NCBI GenBank assembly: GCA_964390335.1
Contig: CAYMHU010000003.1
Location: forward strand, 124,001 to 188,000
Source of the DNA: Granulosicoccus sp964390335
GTDB lineage: Bacteria > Pseudomonadota > Gammaproteobacteria > Granulosicoccales > Granulosicoccaceae
Reading direction: 5' to 3'
Length of the DNA stretch: 64,000 nt
Under the pieces are notes generated by a model. It saw nothing but the letters and a program-made list of their open reading frames with translations. It searched no databases and was not told the DNA's origin. The position numbers and the translations under genes are program-made. Of the stretch, positions 46,129-56,194 are shown piece after piece (within the stretch, counting starts at the first letter, position 1; every line of letters begins with the position of its first letter).

Positions 46129-47469
46129 TTAAAATGTGAGATTCGATGACACATACAGCTTGGCTTTGTTTCGATCAGGGTCCCAAGCTACATCAAGCCG
46201 CAAATCGGTGTTTGAAATGGATTGCACCTTATACCGTAACCCTACCCCTGCCCGTGTCTTCTGCTGGAGCGGCTTCACATTATCACGCTTATATACATTT
46301 CCAATATCAGCAAACAACAACCACCGCCATTCCGGTCGTGCATATAGTGCACTAAGGTACTCGACGTTGAATAGCATCATCACATTACCACTTTTGTAAT
46401 TTGTTTCCATGCCACGTAATTGCTCTCCACCACCAATATGGTAACTACGTTCGCCAAATGGTGCGCCATCGCTAATACCAATTCGAGCCTGCATGTTCAG
46501 GTTTCGAATGCCTCCATTTAACGCAACGTAATTGGCGGCATAAAAATCGGCGCGCGTATACGAAAAATCGGATGCGGTACTGGTATTCGCTATGGTGAGT
46601 TGTGCACCGTATACATAACCGCGCCGCCTAAACATATCGTTATGCACCTGCTTATCTTCTGCACCAACGAACAACGCCATGTCAGTACCATCACTAAACG
46701 GTCCGGTCCCATCACTGATATCTGAAAACTCTCGCTGCTCATACCGAAAGCCTGCAAACACCCGCAAACCTTGTATACCTTTAGATTCGTTTATCCACCG
46801 GGACACCTGAGCACTGAATAATCGGGCATCAGATTGAGCCATGCCAAAAACCTGATTATCCTGCTGCAACTCAAGCTGTCGCCGGTTTGCGCCAATGTTT
46901 ATCGCAAAACCAAACTTACTGCTAAAGAAACGAGGGATAACATAGTCAAGCCGATTAACATAGCTGAGATTACCACCACCATCGTCCTGCTGTCGTCTTT
47001 CAAAGGTCAGTTCGACTAAATGCAAGCGACCAAGAAAGTTATCAGCTCTGACCTGCACGCCTGCGCGGAGTTCCGCATCGGAGGTTCGACTAAGACGCGG
47101 TATGGCAAAGTAATAGAACTTCTCTTCAACGTGAATCTGCAGCTCGAGCTCTTCGTTCGCATAAACTAACTCCGCCCACACAGATTTAAATAAACCCAGA
47201 TCCATCAGGGATTGAATGCTGTCGACAATGTCATCAATTGAGCATGGTGAACCGATTGCTTGATAGAGCTCGCGCGCAATAACCTTACGTTGAGTCACCC
47301 GGTTTCCGTGATAGCTGATTTTATCTATGGAGCGGATGCAGTATTGCTCACCGGGAATGGCGTCCGCAGCCAAGCTCACCGATGCCGTTAATAGGTTCAG
47401 TAAGCCAAACAACAACCATCGGGTTTGAAAAAACGTTCTCACACAAACAATCTGGACTCTTGCAAGCAC
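46129..47469 (-). CDS. Omp85-family outer membrane protein with single POTRA
   Basis: 446 residues: signal peptide (ASVSLAAD), one POTRA domain with two cysteines (about residues 42-115), and a beta-barrel whose terminus ends NLTF, as needed for BAM recognition. The motif GGGEQLRGME is the family's conserved inward loop (VRGF/Y equivalent). Omp85 members insert or secrete proteins. It follows batD by 77 bp on the same strand, so it may be part of the Bat operon; target unknown. Confidence 0.85.
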   Translation of the reverse strand: MLARVQIVCVRTFFQTRWLLFGLLNLLTASVSLAADAIPGEQYCIRSIDKISYHGNRVTQRKVIARELYQAIGSPCSIDDIVDSIQSLMDLGLFKSVWAELVYANEELELQIHVEEKFYYFAIPRLSRTSDAELRAGVQVRADNFLGRLHLVELTFERRQQDDGGGNLSYVNRLDYVIPRFFSSKFGFAINIGANRRQLELQQDNQVFGMAQSDARLFSAQVSRWINESKGIQGLRVFAGFRYEQREFSDISDGTGPFSDGTDMALFVGAEDKQVHNDMFRRRGYVYGAQLTIANTSTASDFSYTRADFYAANYVALNGGIRNLNMQARIGISDGAPFGERSYHIGGGEQLRGMETNYKSGNVMMLFNVEYLSALYARPEWRWLLFADIGNVYKRDNVKPLQQKTRAGVGLRYKVQSISNTDLRLDVAWDPDRNKAKLYVSSNLTF

Positions 47470-47546
47470 CGGAGTGCGCTCGCATCCCTAGTCCATAGAA
47501 AGTATCGTGCCTATAAATGGATGTTCACTAGGGTCAGGAAAGACGC

Positions 47547-49370
47547 TTACAGCGCGGGCAATGCCCGGCCGTCAGTTGTTTTGGCATCATCAGCTTCAAG
47601 CTGCTTGACAGCGCTCTGAATTAGCCCGGGTATGGCTTCCATTGTCACGCTATTGACGCTCGAATTTCCCGCGGCTGGACCGCCGTATTGCCTGGCATCC
47701 AATTCAGCAAATAGCTCGTGTAACTCGGATGAATTCAACCTATTTGCAACATCTTGAATGTGAGTTGGTGGGTTATCTGGCCAGATCATAGTTCCCCATC
47801 CAAGGATGGCGTGCGATATTTTTGACGGATTTCCACCACCGCAAGCTTCGGTTACCCGATCTAATGACGCAGGAGCAGCCGCTCTGCGGATAAAACGTTG
47901 CCGCGCGGTCTCTGCCGCATCAGCAGAGCCGGTTATTGCGTTGTTTTTGGCACGTTGTGTATACCAATACCACAACCCGGCAATACTCAACGCCCAGCCT
48001 AACAACGCGAGCATGGCAACGTTGCGCCACCATTCAGCGCCAGCCCCAAACTGATTGGATAGGTTCGTGCTGTCAACGTCAGTCGCAATTTGAATCGGGC
48101 TCTGTGTGTTATCAACTTCGGCTTCATTGTTTGCCGTTAACGGGACATTACTCGCATCTGCATCGCGTGGAACGGCGGTTGCATCATCACTTTGAGTTTC
48201 GGGTGATGGATTGACAACCGAATCACCTACCACGTTCAACACTTCCGCCGGCAGAATGGCAACTTTTGATTCACGCGCTTGTGTATCAAACCATTCAACT
48301 CTGATTTCCGGCAATTCCAGTTCACCGGTTTGTTGAGGTATGACAGCCCAAGTAATCACTTGCTCGGCGATAACATTGTTGCCTGAGGTATCCGTGTTTG
48401 ATGTTGGTGAATCAGCATAAATACTGATGTTGTCCAGCGACGGCACGGGAATATCCGGTAACTGCGTTCCGGCTACACCGCTAGCCTGCAAGCGGATAAT
48501 ACGCGTTACTGGTTCGTCAACTTGAAGTTGATCAATCGGTGTTGACCATTCACTACCCAACAATACTTGTGAGGCCGGTAACCACCAGGAACCGTCACTG
48601 GATTGTGGTCGTGGCTGAACATCCAAGGTTATTATGTTTGAGCGGCGCGTTACGCGGCGCGTTCTTGTACGGGTATTCGGAGAGATGGCACGGTCTATAG
48701 CCACCGTTGCCTGCAACACAACTTGCGGTAATTCCAGTGGACCGCTTTTTCTTGGGAACACACTGTAGCGGCGTTGCACAACCGCATACTCACGTCCTTC
48801 TACCGTTTCTCTAAAGCTTGTATCTTCACCAATTTGCTGAATCAAGGCGAGGTCGGTATCCGGTACGCTCAGGGATCCATCAAGCAACCGAACATCCTGG
48901 TAAACCTTAACGGTGTAAATGACTTGTGCTTGTACATAAGGATCGAGCACGTCAACGCTGGTTTCAACAAACAATTCGCGATTTGAACCCGTTGCTGGCT
49001 CATCAACCATGAGGATGGCTGTTCGGGACGCCTGCGAGCCAACTTGAATGGGCTCTATAGTTAACACCCCCGAGCGTTTCGGAGTCAGCTCCAATATCCA
49101 TTCAACAATACTGGTCCGCTGCCCATTAATGATATTGACCTGTCGCGAACTGGACCGTCTGTTGACATCAAAGTCAGTCTCCAGGTTACTGGTATCGAGT
49201 TCTTCGTCCATCCCTACTGCTCGAACCGTTAGGATGACTGTTTCATCAGCACCAATTTTCTGCGCGTCTAACGCGATATCAACTCGTTGTCCTTGCGCTG
49301 ATGCATTTAGCGAAAAACCAAACAGCAGTATCAATGCACACAGGTATACATATTTACCAAGGTTTAGCAC
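47547..49370 (-). CDS. batD: BatD-like protein
   Basis: 607-residue BatD (oxygen-tolerance): signal peptide SLNASAQG, Ig-like beta-rich periplasmic region with segments such as ELPEIRVEWFDTQ, one C-terminal transmembrane helix (MLALLGWALSIAGLWYWY) and a cytosolic tail. Member of the Bacteroides-type aerotolerance operon. Overlaps the TPR gene by 17 bp. Confidence 0.85.
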   Translation of the reverse strand: MLNLGKYVYLCALILLFGFSLNASAQGQRVDIALDAQKIGADETVILTVRAVGMDEELDTSNLETDFDVNRRSSSRQVNIINGQRTSIVEWILELTPKRSGVLTIEPIQVGSQASRTAILMVDEPATGSNRELFVETSVDVLDPYVQAQVIYTVKVYQDVRLLDGSLSVPDTDLALIQQIGEDTSFRETVEGREYAVVQRRYSVFPRKSGPLELPQVVLQATVAIDRAISPNTRTRTRRVTRRSNIITLDVQPRPQSSDGSWWLPASQVLLGSEWSTPIDQLQVDEPVTRIIRLQASGVAGTQLPDIPVPSLDNISIYADSPTSNTDTSGNNVIAEQVITWAVIPQQTGELELPEIRVEWFDTQARESKVAILPAEVLNVVGDSVVNPSPETQSDDATAVPRDADASNVPLTANNEAEVDNTQSPIQIATDVDSTNLSNQFGAGAEWWRNVAMLALLGWALSIAGLWYWYTQRAKNNAITGSADAAETARQRFIRRAAAPASLDRVTEACGGGNPSKISHAILGWGTMIWPDNPPTHIQDVANRLNSSELHELFAELDARQYGGPAAGNSSVNSVTMEAIPGLIQSAVKQLEADDAKTTDGRALPAL

Positions 49371-50280
49371 TGTCTCGTACCTCAGGGTAGTCCGTCATGT
49401 GTCGGTTCTGTAGTTTTCGTTGTAACAAGCCAGCAGGGTCATCAGGGATCTGACGCAACCATTGTTCGGTTGCTTGCTGCTGCTCAGTAAGCTGATTATT
49501 GGTGCTGGAGCGCGCGTCAGCATTCGATTGCTGATCGGATAGCTGATTCGATTGCGACTGTTGATCTGCCTCATCTTTATCTCGCTCTGCCTGCATGGCC
49601 TCTGCGGCTTTTTGATCTTCGGCCTGTTGTGCCTCAGCACTACTTTGAGCCGCACTCTGATCTTCTTGCTGACCCGATTGAGAAGCGTTTTGTTGTTGTT
49701 CCGATGACTGACTGTTCTGTTGCTGTTCTTGTGATTGACCCTGCTGCTCTTGAGATTGTCCTTGCTGCTGGTCTGGTGGTTGTCCTTGCTGCTGATTACC
49801 AGAGTCTGAATCCTGCTGCTCGCCATCTTGCTGGTTATTTTGCTCACCACTTTGCTGTTGTTGTTTCCACAATTGTTCAGCGATCTCCTTATTGTGCTTG
49901 GCATCGTCATGTTCCGGATCGAGCTCTAACACTTCATCGTATAAATTTAAAGCTTGCTCATAGTTACCTGCAAGCACCTCGGCATTTGCACGATTATATT
50001 GCGCACTCACCATGCCGGGCGTGGAACCCGTGGCTTGCGCCTGCTCATGCTGCCGGGAAAACGATTCTGACGCTGCTTCATAATCCCCTTGTCGATATTC
50101 ACCTATGCCTTGCCACGCTGCATCAGGTGCTTCCTGCACCAAAGTATCAAAGTCTTCCTGTTCAAGATGCTTTGCTGCGCGTTGCTCTGGAGAGGACCAT
50201 AAATTACGCCAATCGAAGGCCTGCACATTAAAAGACGCTAGTAGCATTAACAACGCAAGGATTAACTGATATACGCGCAT
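49354..50280 (-). CDS. TPR protein with Gln/Ser-rich tail (BatC-like)
   Basis: 308 residues from the ATG at 50280, which begins after a signal-like MRVYQLILALLMLLAS; the ORF extending to 50361 is not needed. After the export signal, TPR motifs occur around AWQGIGEYRQGDYEAASESF and AQYNRANAEVLAGNYEQALNLYDEV. The C-terminal half (about 150-280) is an extreme Gln/Ser/Asp/Asn low-complexity tract, then a short conserved end. BatC-like scaffold in the envelope complex. Shares a start/stop junction with BatB. Confidence 0.8.
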   Translation of the reverse strand: MRVYQLILALLMLLASFNVQAFDWRNLWSSPEQRAAKHLEQEDFDTLVQEAPDAAWQGIGEYRQGDYEAASESFSRQHEQAQATGSTPGMVSAQYNRANAEVLAGNYEQALNLYDEVLELDPEHDDAKHNKEIAEQLWKQQQQSGEQNNQQDGEQQDSDSGNQQQGQPPDQQQGQSQEQQGQSQEQQQNSQSSEQQQNASQSGQQEDQSAAQSSAEAQQAEDQKAAEAMQAERDKDEADQQSQSNQLSDQQSNADARSSTNNQLTEQQQATEQWLRQIPDDPAGLLQRKLQNRHMTDYPEVRDSAKPW

Positions 50281-51275
50281 CACCACATAACTCCGCGACG
50301 AAATAACAACAATGCAACAATAAGCAACCCCAATACCGCATACGAGCCAAACTCGACCCAATATTTTTGCGTTAGTTCTTGTTCAGTCGCATCTTCAACA
50401 AGCTCAAAGCTTGCAAGCACTCGTTTGAGTGCGTTGATGTCTTGCAAACCCGTGCTAATATCCGAATAAATACCTCCACCTGTGCGTGCAAGAGATTTCA
50501 ATGCACCTGTTTGCAACTGAGGCACAACCACAGATCCGGAAGCACTTTGCACGAACCGGCCATCGTCAGCACGCAACGGGGCACCTCGCTCAGTACCTAC
50601 TCCAATTACAGATAACTTGTGCCCGGCATCTTTGGCAACGGTGGCCGCGTTGAAGTCTCTCGCCCCTACTTCGCTATCAGTGATCAGTACAATATGCCCC
50701 TGCTGCACATTGGCTTGCTCAAACAACTCAAGCGACTTTTCAATCGCCAAGTCGATGCGGCTGCCCTGTACCGGCATGATGGCAGGGTCTAAAGACTCAA
50801 CAAAGGCTTCAATGGTGTTTGCATCGGCGGTTAAGGGGCTAACAACATAAGGGCGTTCGGTGAAGGCAATGAGCGCAACTTGAACGCCATCCGCGTTTTT
50901 TAATAAGTCAATTAATTTAAATCGACCGCGCACCAATCTAGAGGGCTTAATATCGTCCGCGACCATAGAAGCCGATAAATCGAACAAGACCACTTGCGCT
51001 GGTTGGGCCTGAAATAATGGTTTTTCCTGTTCCTGCCAGACAGGTCCTGCCAACGTTATTAACGTAAGTAACCAACCAAGCAACAGCCACCATGTGCCGT
51101 TGTAACGCTTGTAGCTACCCGGCTCGAGTACATGCGGTTGCAAGGCAGGATCGACAATATGTTCCCAACTACTAGCACTCAATTTTTGCTGGCGTAGCCA
51201 CCACGCGCAGACTAGCAGTGGCAATAAACCCAGCAGCCACAATGGCCGAACAAACTCTATGCTGAGATCAGGCAC
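50280..51275 (-). CDS. batB: VWA-domain protein BatB
   Basis: 331 residues: two N-terminal transmembrane helices, the VWA domain with MIDAS DLSASMV (DxSxS), ITDSEVG, and a C-terminal membrane helix (YAVLGLLIVALLLF). VWA proteins of this operon act in an inner-membrane complex tied to MoxR AAA+ chaperone action. Ends overlapping the TPR gene start, and its 5' part overlaps BatA by 8 bp, showing translational coupling. Confidence 0.88.
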   Translation of the reverse strand: MPDLSIEFVRPLWLLGLLPLLVCAWWLRQQKLSASSWEHIVDPALQPHVLEPGSYKRYNGTWWLLLGWLLTLITLAGPVWQEQEKPLFQAQPAQVVLFDLSASMVADDIKPSRLVRGRFKLIDLLKNADGVQVALIAFTERPYVVSPLTADANTIEAFVESLDPAIMPVQGSRIDLAIEKSLELFEQANVQQGHIVLITDSEVGARDFNAATVAKDAGHKLSVIGVGTERGAPLRADDGRFVQSASGSVVVPQLQTGALKSLARTGGGIYSDISTGLQDINALKRVLASFELVEDATEQELTQKYWVEFGSYAVLGLLIVALLLFRRGVMW

Positions 51276-52272
51276 GCCCCAACCCCAATTGCGTGCGCCG
51301 AGTGAACGCCCAAAGCACGCTCAACAGTAATGCTGCGCTCAAGGGCCACACAAAAAGCTCTCTTAACGGACGAAAATCGAGATCATCTTTATCAGTTGGC
51401 TCCAAGCGATCGATGTCACGGTAAATACTTTCGAGCTCGCGCTGGTCTCTTGCGCGAAAATATTGTCCTCCGGTTTGCGCCGCGATGGTTTTTAGCGTCA
51501 CTTCATCGATTGCACTTCTGCGCGAACCGAATGCACCACCAAATATGCTACCCGCGCTGTCGGAACCCACACCGATGGTATAGATACGAATATCGTTTTC
51601 TGCCGCAATTTGCGCAGCATCAATTGGGTCGACGGCACCTTCCGAGTTTTCACCATCGGTTAACAAGATGAGAACCCGCGACTCTGCCGGTCTGTCCCGA
51701 AGTCGTTTTACACCCAAGCCAATTGCATCGCCTATAGCAGTTGATCGGCCAGCCAGACCAACAACTGCCTCATCAAGAAAATGCTGAATGGTTTCGTGAT
51801 CATAAGTTAACGGTGATTGTACATATGCGTTAGAACCAAACATAATTAACCCGATTCTGTCGCCGGAGCGGCGCGCAACGAAATCGCTGGCCACGTATTT
51901 AACCACTGCCATACGCGTAACTCGTTGTTGACCGGAATATAAATCTTGCTCATTCATACTGCCGGAGATATCAATGCACAGCATTAAATCGCGGCCCGAT
52001 ATAGGCATTCCAACAGCCTCCCCAAAAGATTGCGGTCTTGCCGCTGCAGTAACCAAAGCCATCCACATTAACGCCAGAATCAAACCGCTTAAGAGCGCTT
52101 TACCAGATTTAGTCGCACCAGCCTGTACATGCTTAAACGGCTCAAGAGTCGGCACACGCAACGCGCGATCGCGCACTTGACGAACTGCTGGTAATAAAAA
52201 GTAAACAAGAATCGGCAATGGCAGTGCAAACGCAGCCCAAGGCCATGCCCACTCTATATTCTGAGGTATCAA
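51268..52272 (-). CDS. batA: VWA-domain protein BatA
   Basis: 334 residues with N-terminal helix, VWA MIDAS DISGSMNE, LLTDGENSEGAV, and a C-terminal transmembrane helix. Metal-dependent binding of partner proteins is expected from the MIDAS residues. Immediately follows DUF4381 with no gap. Confidence 0.88.
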   Translation of the reverse strand: MIPQNIEWAWPWAAFALPLPILVYFLLPAVRQVRDRALRVPTLEPFKHVQAGATKSGKALLSGLILALMWMALVTAAARPQSFGEAVGMPISGRDLMLCIDISGSMNEQDLYSGQQRVTRMAVVKYVASDFVARRSGDRIGLIMFGSNAYVQSPLTYDHETIQHFLDEAVVGLAGRSTAIGDAIGLGVKRLRDRPAESRVLILLTDGENSEGAVDPIDAAQIAAENDIRIYTIGVGSDSAGSIFGGAFGSRRSAIDEVTLKTIAAQTGGQYFRARDQRELESIYRDIDRLEPTDKDDLDFRPLRELFVWPLSAALLLSVLWAFTRRTQLGLGRA

Positions 52273-52851
52273 CTAATTACCCTTACTGCTTTGGTTGAGC
52301 TGAACATCAACACCAAGTTGTTGCGAAGATGATGGTTCAGGTGCATTGGCTGAACGAGGTTGATGTGTAGGCGCTGCAGCAATCAACGTTTCCAGAGAAT
52401 TGAATAAGGACTGCATATCATCGGGCGGAATACTCGCGGTTTTTTGATACGGATACTCTATAAGTAATCGCCCCATGCCCTGCGTGAACACCGGTTTTGC
52501 ACACACGTCATCAAGCTTTGCTAACCATGTATCCCCGTGCAAGGCAGCAACGTTTTCTCTTGGTTCAGCTACCAGCATCACCTTCCGCGCAAGCGTTGAA
52601 CAACGCGCCAGAAGCTCATTTGAAGACTGAGTGACCACATCATCGCGTATGGAGGCTAATTCCGCTTTGGCTTCCCGGTGCCACAGCATACGCTTGTAAC
52701 GCCGTTCAGAAGCTGCTTTGATCTGGCGCACAGCCACTAATAGCAAAGCACAAACAATGGCAAACGCAATCCAACCCCACGGAATACCGCCACTGACCTC
52801 CGGGATGTCAACGTCCCGCAATTGTTCCAGCAATGCGTTTTGATCATTCAT
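52273..52851 (-). CDS. DUF4381 protein
   Basis: 192 residues: N-terminal PEVSGGIPWGW segment followed by one transmembrane helix (about 26-43) and a cytosolic helical part. Typical small gene between DUF58 and BatA in this operon. Overlaps DUF58 by 4 bp. Function unknown. Confidence 0.83.
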   Translation of the reverse strand: MNDQNALLEQLRDVDIPEVSGGIPWGWIAFAIVCALLLVAVRQIKAASERRYKRMLWHREAKAELASIRDDVVTQSSNELLARCSTLARKVMLVAEPRENVAALHGDTWLAKLDDVCAKPVFTQGMGRLLIEYPYQKTASIPPDDMQSLFNSLETLIAAAPTHQPRSANAPEPSSSQQLGVDVQLNQSSKGN

Positions 52852-53888
52852 CCGGTTGCCTCGGGGTCAAGTTGACTCAGGTCTGGCTGCCTATGAATAA
52901 TACGAACTACGCTATCCAATAGATTGTCGCTGGATTGCACCTTAAAATATAAATGATTATGTTTTGCGAAAAATTGCTGCACGCTTTGCTGATGTTCGAC
53001 TTGCTGTTGTGCGTATTGGCTTTTATTAGTTCTACTACCAGTATCAATTGCGAGCGCAGTATCGGAAGTACTGTGCATTGGCTTTACAACGTATCGACCA
53101 CTAGAAGGCAATTGGGTTTCCAAAGTATCCACAATGTGCACAGCAACAATATCTAAGCGCTGCAATAGATTACCCATTGCCAATTGGGTTTGCTCGTCAA
53201 AGCCAACAAAGTCGCTTAATAAATATACCGTGCTACCTGAGTGAACCGCTTTTCGCAAGCGCGATAAACTATCACTCAGTTGATTGCTACCACTGCTTGG
53301 TTCACGCGATTGCGCTTGCACAATACCGCGAAACAAATTCATTAAGCCACGTCGCCCGGACAAAGGCCGCACTTCGGTGTGCCAATCATCGGTAAACACA
53401 AATCCACCAACACGATCAAGATTGGCAACGGAGTTCCACCCCAACAAAGCACTGAGCCGCGCAGCCATAACTGACTTAAACATACCTTGGGTTGCAAATC
53501 GCATGGACGAACGCATATCGATAACAATCATTATGGGGCGTTCGCGCTCTTCAACAAACAGCTTGGTATGCGCCTTGCCAGTTCTGGCGGTGACTTTCCA
53601 ATCGATCATACGCACATCATCACCGGCCTGATATTCGCGCACTTCAGCGAAATCCAGGCCCCGACCCAGCTGCCGAGACATACTGGGTCCGGCTACTTTA
53701 GAGTGCGATTTCTTTTTAGTATTGCGCCGCAAGGCTTGCGCTTGATCTCGTAGCGCGACTAGTTCATCGACCGATGTGCTAACAGGCGACTCGAATTGGT
53801 ATCCGGATGGCGTACCCGTTTTAACAGCAGAGTTTAGTGAATTTGATGTCGCTGATGCACCGAACCAACGATTAACGAATGCAAACAC
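52848..53888 (-). CDS. DUF58 protein
   Basis: 346 residues with the DUF58 signature: DVRMIDWKVTARTGKAHTKLFVEERERP and the VWA-like MIDAS area VIDMRSSMRF. Usually the MoxR partner, located in the cytosol or membrane side. Follows MoxR by 6 bp. Confidence 0.87.
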   Translation of the reverse strand: MFAFVNRWFGASATSNSLNSAVKTGTPSGYQFESPVSTSVDELVALRDQAQALRRNTKKKSHSKVAGPSMSRQLGRGLDFAEVREYQAGDDVRMIDWKVTARTGKAHTKLFVEERERPIMIVIDMRSSMRFATQGMFKSVMAARLSALLGWNSVANLDRVGGFVFTDDWHTEVRPLSGRRGLMNLFRGIVQAQSREPSSGSNQLSDSLSRLRKAVHSGSTVYLLSDFVGFDEQTQLAMGNLLQRLDIVAVHIVDTLETQLPSSGRYVVKPMHSTSDTALAIDTGSRTNKSQYAQQQVEHQQSVQQFFAKHNHLYFKVQSSDNLLDSVVRIIHRQPDLSQLDPEATG

Positions 53889-53894
53889 AATAAC

Positions 53895-54911
53895 TCACGG
53901 AACAGCAATAAGTTGTAATAAGCGATCAACAATATCAGCTGCGTTTACGCCGTCTGCTTCAGCTTCGTAAGACAATAATACGCGGTGGCGCAACACATCA
54001 TGAACAACAGCCTGCACATCAGCAGGAGACACATAGTCGCGGCCTTCCAACCATGCGTTTGCCCGCGAACAAGCATCAAGTGCAATGGTTGCTCGAGGGC
54101 TTGCACCGTATGCTATCCAACGACGCAATTCCATGGTGTGCTGCTCTGGAGTACGCGTTGCAGTCACTAATCGGACTATGTAGTCTTCTACGTTATCGGC
54201 CAAATGCACATCCAGCACTTCACGCCGTGCATCGAACACAACACTACTGGCAAGCTTGGTTTTACTCTGTTCCGGTGTTTTATGACTGAGCGCATGAGCC
54301 TCTTGTCGGACTAGCCGCAAAATTTCTGCCTCCCGAGACGCATCGGGGTAATCGATAACAACATGCATTAAAAAACGATCGAGCTGCGCCTCGGGCAACG
54401 GGTAAGTACCCTCTTGTTCAATAGGATTTTGTGTTGCCATTACCATAAACAATTCTGGTAATGCATAAGTTTGATGACCAACTGAGATTTGCTGTTCTGC
54501 CATTGCTTCAAGCAACGCAGACTGAACCTTCGCAGGCGCACGGTTAATTTCATCTGCAAGGATCAGATTATTAAACAAGGGCCCGCGTTGAAATACGAAA
54601 GAACCGTCAGTGGGACGATACACTTCAGTTCCGGTTAAATCAGCCGGTAGTAAATCGGGGGTAAATTGAACGCGTTGATAGTCGGCATCAATGTTATCAG
54701 CCAATGCTTTAATTGCGCGGGTTTTGGCTAATCCCGGAGCTCCTTCCACGAGTAAATGGCCGTCAACCAATAATGCTATTAGCATCCGATTGACCAGAGT
54801 CTCCTGCCCGATAACCGATTGTTCTAATGTTTGCTTTAAATACTCTAGCGACTCTCTGACTTGCATTGCTTGTTTCAAAAATGTTGGTGACCGAACCCTG
54901 AAGCTGGTCAT
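53895..54911 (-). CDS. MoxR-family AAA+ ATPase
   Basis: 338-residue MoxR chaperone ATPase: Walker A GAPGLAKT, Walker B ILADEINRAP, sensor/arginine-finger region MATQNPIEQEGTYPLP and LDRFLMHV, then the winged C-domain. Expected to remodel the VWA proteins encoded downstream. Start at 54911 is the first ATG; a later ATG (Met16) is also possible because neither has a strong SD. Confidence 0.9.
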   Translation of the reverse strand: MTSFRVRSPTFLKQAMQVRESLEYLKQTLEQSVIGQETLVNRMLIALLVDGHLLVEGAPGLAKTRAIKALADNIDADYQRVQFTPDLLPADLTGTEVYRPTDGSFVFQRGPLFNNLILADEINRAPAKVQSALLEAMAEQQISVGHQTYALPELFMVMATQNPIEQEGTYPLPEAQLDRFLMHVVIDYPDASREAEILRLVRQEAHALSHKTPEQSKTKLASSVVFDARREVLDVHLADNVEDYIVRLVTATRTPEQHTMELRRWIAYGASPRATIALDACSRANAWLEGRDYVSPADVQAVVHDVLRHRVLLSYEAEADGVNAADIVDRLLQLIAVP

Positions 54912-54943
54912 TCTACTTTATTAGCCCTTATCTATGGCCCAAA

Positions 54944-56194
54944 TTACTGGATTACCTCTACGGATAAACTTCTGGTAATACCCTCGTAGGTAGCCTTGAT
55001 TGAAGATTCACCGAGCCGCACTGGAGTGATCGTTAAGTCATCATTATTCAAGCTAATCAACACACTGTTCCCCTGTTCTACCGTCCAAATTGTGCTGGCA
55101 GTCTTATCGTCAGTCCCGCTGTAAGTAGCACCTGTGGAAACTTTTAATCCGGTATAGGCCCCGTTGCCCAAACTCAATTCCAATGAGCCTGATTCATTAA
55201 AGCTTATTTGGTCAGAGTCTCCAGTGGAGCCTGCCTCCAGCACCACAACGGATTTGGGTGACGAGAATAAATTCCCACACGATGCCGTGACCGATGTGTT
55301 GCCCGCTTCGAGCCCGGATAATAGACCGGTAGCACCTACCACGCTTGCGACAGATTGTTCTGCCGGCACCTGCCACTGAACGTGCGATGTAATATCGGTA
55401 AGCTGCTCGACACCATCAATAACGTAGCGCCCCACGGCAGTAAGATCTATAAATTCATTTTCCTCAAGAGCAACCGTTGCATTTTGAATAATAACTTCGT
55501 TTAGATTATCGTTTATATCAATCGTTCTGGAGCCAGTGAATTCGCCGACTGTGGCTACCAGTTCTAACGCGCCAACGTTAACCGCGTTAATACTAACCTG
55601 TCCTTCCGTCACATTAGTGAAGGAGCCAAGCTCAGCGCTATCGATACTCCATGACACCGCTTTTAGTACACGTGTTGAATCCGAAAAGTCGCCCAATGCA
55701 GTGTATGCAGCGGGCATACAACGATCTATTGCTTTATCTCCAACAATCGAATTAATACCAACCAGTGCTGCATCCGATACGGTTAACTCAAAGTCCGGTG
55801 CCACAATGCCGCCAATACTAACGCCAACACGAACTGAACCTGCAGTGTGAGTTTGCAACACACCATTTTCATTGATAGTAGCCACGGCTGGATTGTCGAC
55901 TGACCAAAGCCGATTTTCGCCGGAAACTGAAATTAAATTACCGGCGGTATTGCGAGCCTCGATTTCGAACGCGATTGACTGATTGGTGTTTTCAAACAAT
56001 TTCTGTTCACTACCAGTAGTCGGGTCGACCGCGATATTAGGTGCTTTTATAGCAATAGATTGGAGTTGTAAATTATGCGCTTCAACCCCCTCTTCCAGTA
56101 ACCTTGCATCACCAGAACACGCTTGCAGAAACACCAGCATTGACATGGCAACACATGTGTAAAGTACATGCTTAATGGTCAGTAACTGATTCAT
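54944..56194 (-). CDS. Lipoprotein with Ig-like (Big_2-type) repeats
   Basis: 416-residue lipoprotein: lipobox LQAC with Cys26, then tandem beta-rich Ig-like repeats of the Big_2 kind, each built around a VDNPAVATIN- or SVTASCGN-like core; for example AVATINENGVLQTHTAGSVRV. Probably lies outside the cell or in the periplasm. Overlaps the upstream beta-barrel gene by 4 bp, and is 32 bp before the MoxR gene. Confidence 0.78.
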   Translation of the reverse strand: MNQLLTIKHVLYTCVAMSMLVFLQACSGDARLLEEGVEAHNLQLQSIAIKAPNIAVDPTTGSEQKLFENTNQSIAFEIEARNTAGNLISVSGENRLWSVDNPAVATINENGVLQTHTAGSVRVGVSIGGIVAPDFELTVSDAALVGINSIVGDKAIDRCMPAAYTALGDFSDSTRVLKAVSWSIDSAELGSFTNVTEGQVSINAVNVGALELVATVGEFTGSRTIDINDNLNEVIIQNATVALEENEFIDLTAVGRYVIDGVEQLTDITSHVQWQVPAEQSVASVVGATGLLSGLEAGNTSVTASCGNLFSSPKSVVVLEAGSTGDSDQISFNESGSLELSLGNGAYTGLKVSTGATYSGTDDKTASTIWTVEQGNSVLISLNNDDLTITPVRLGESSIKATYEGITRSLSVEVIQ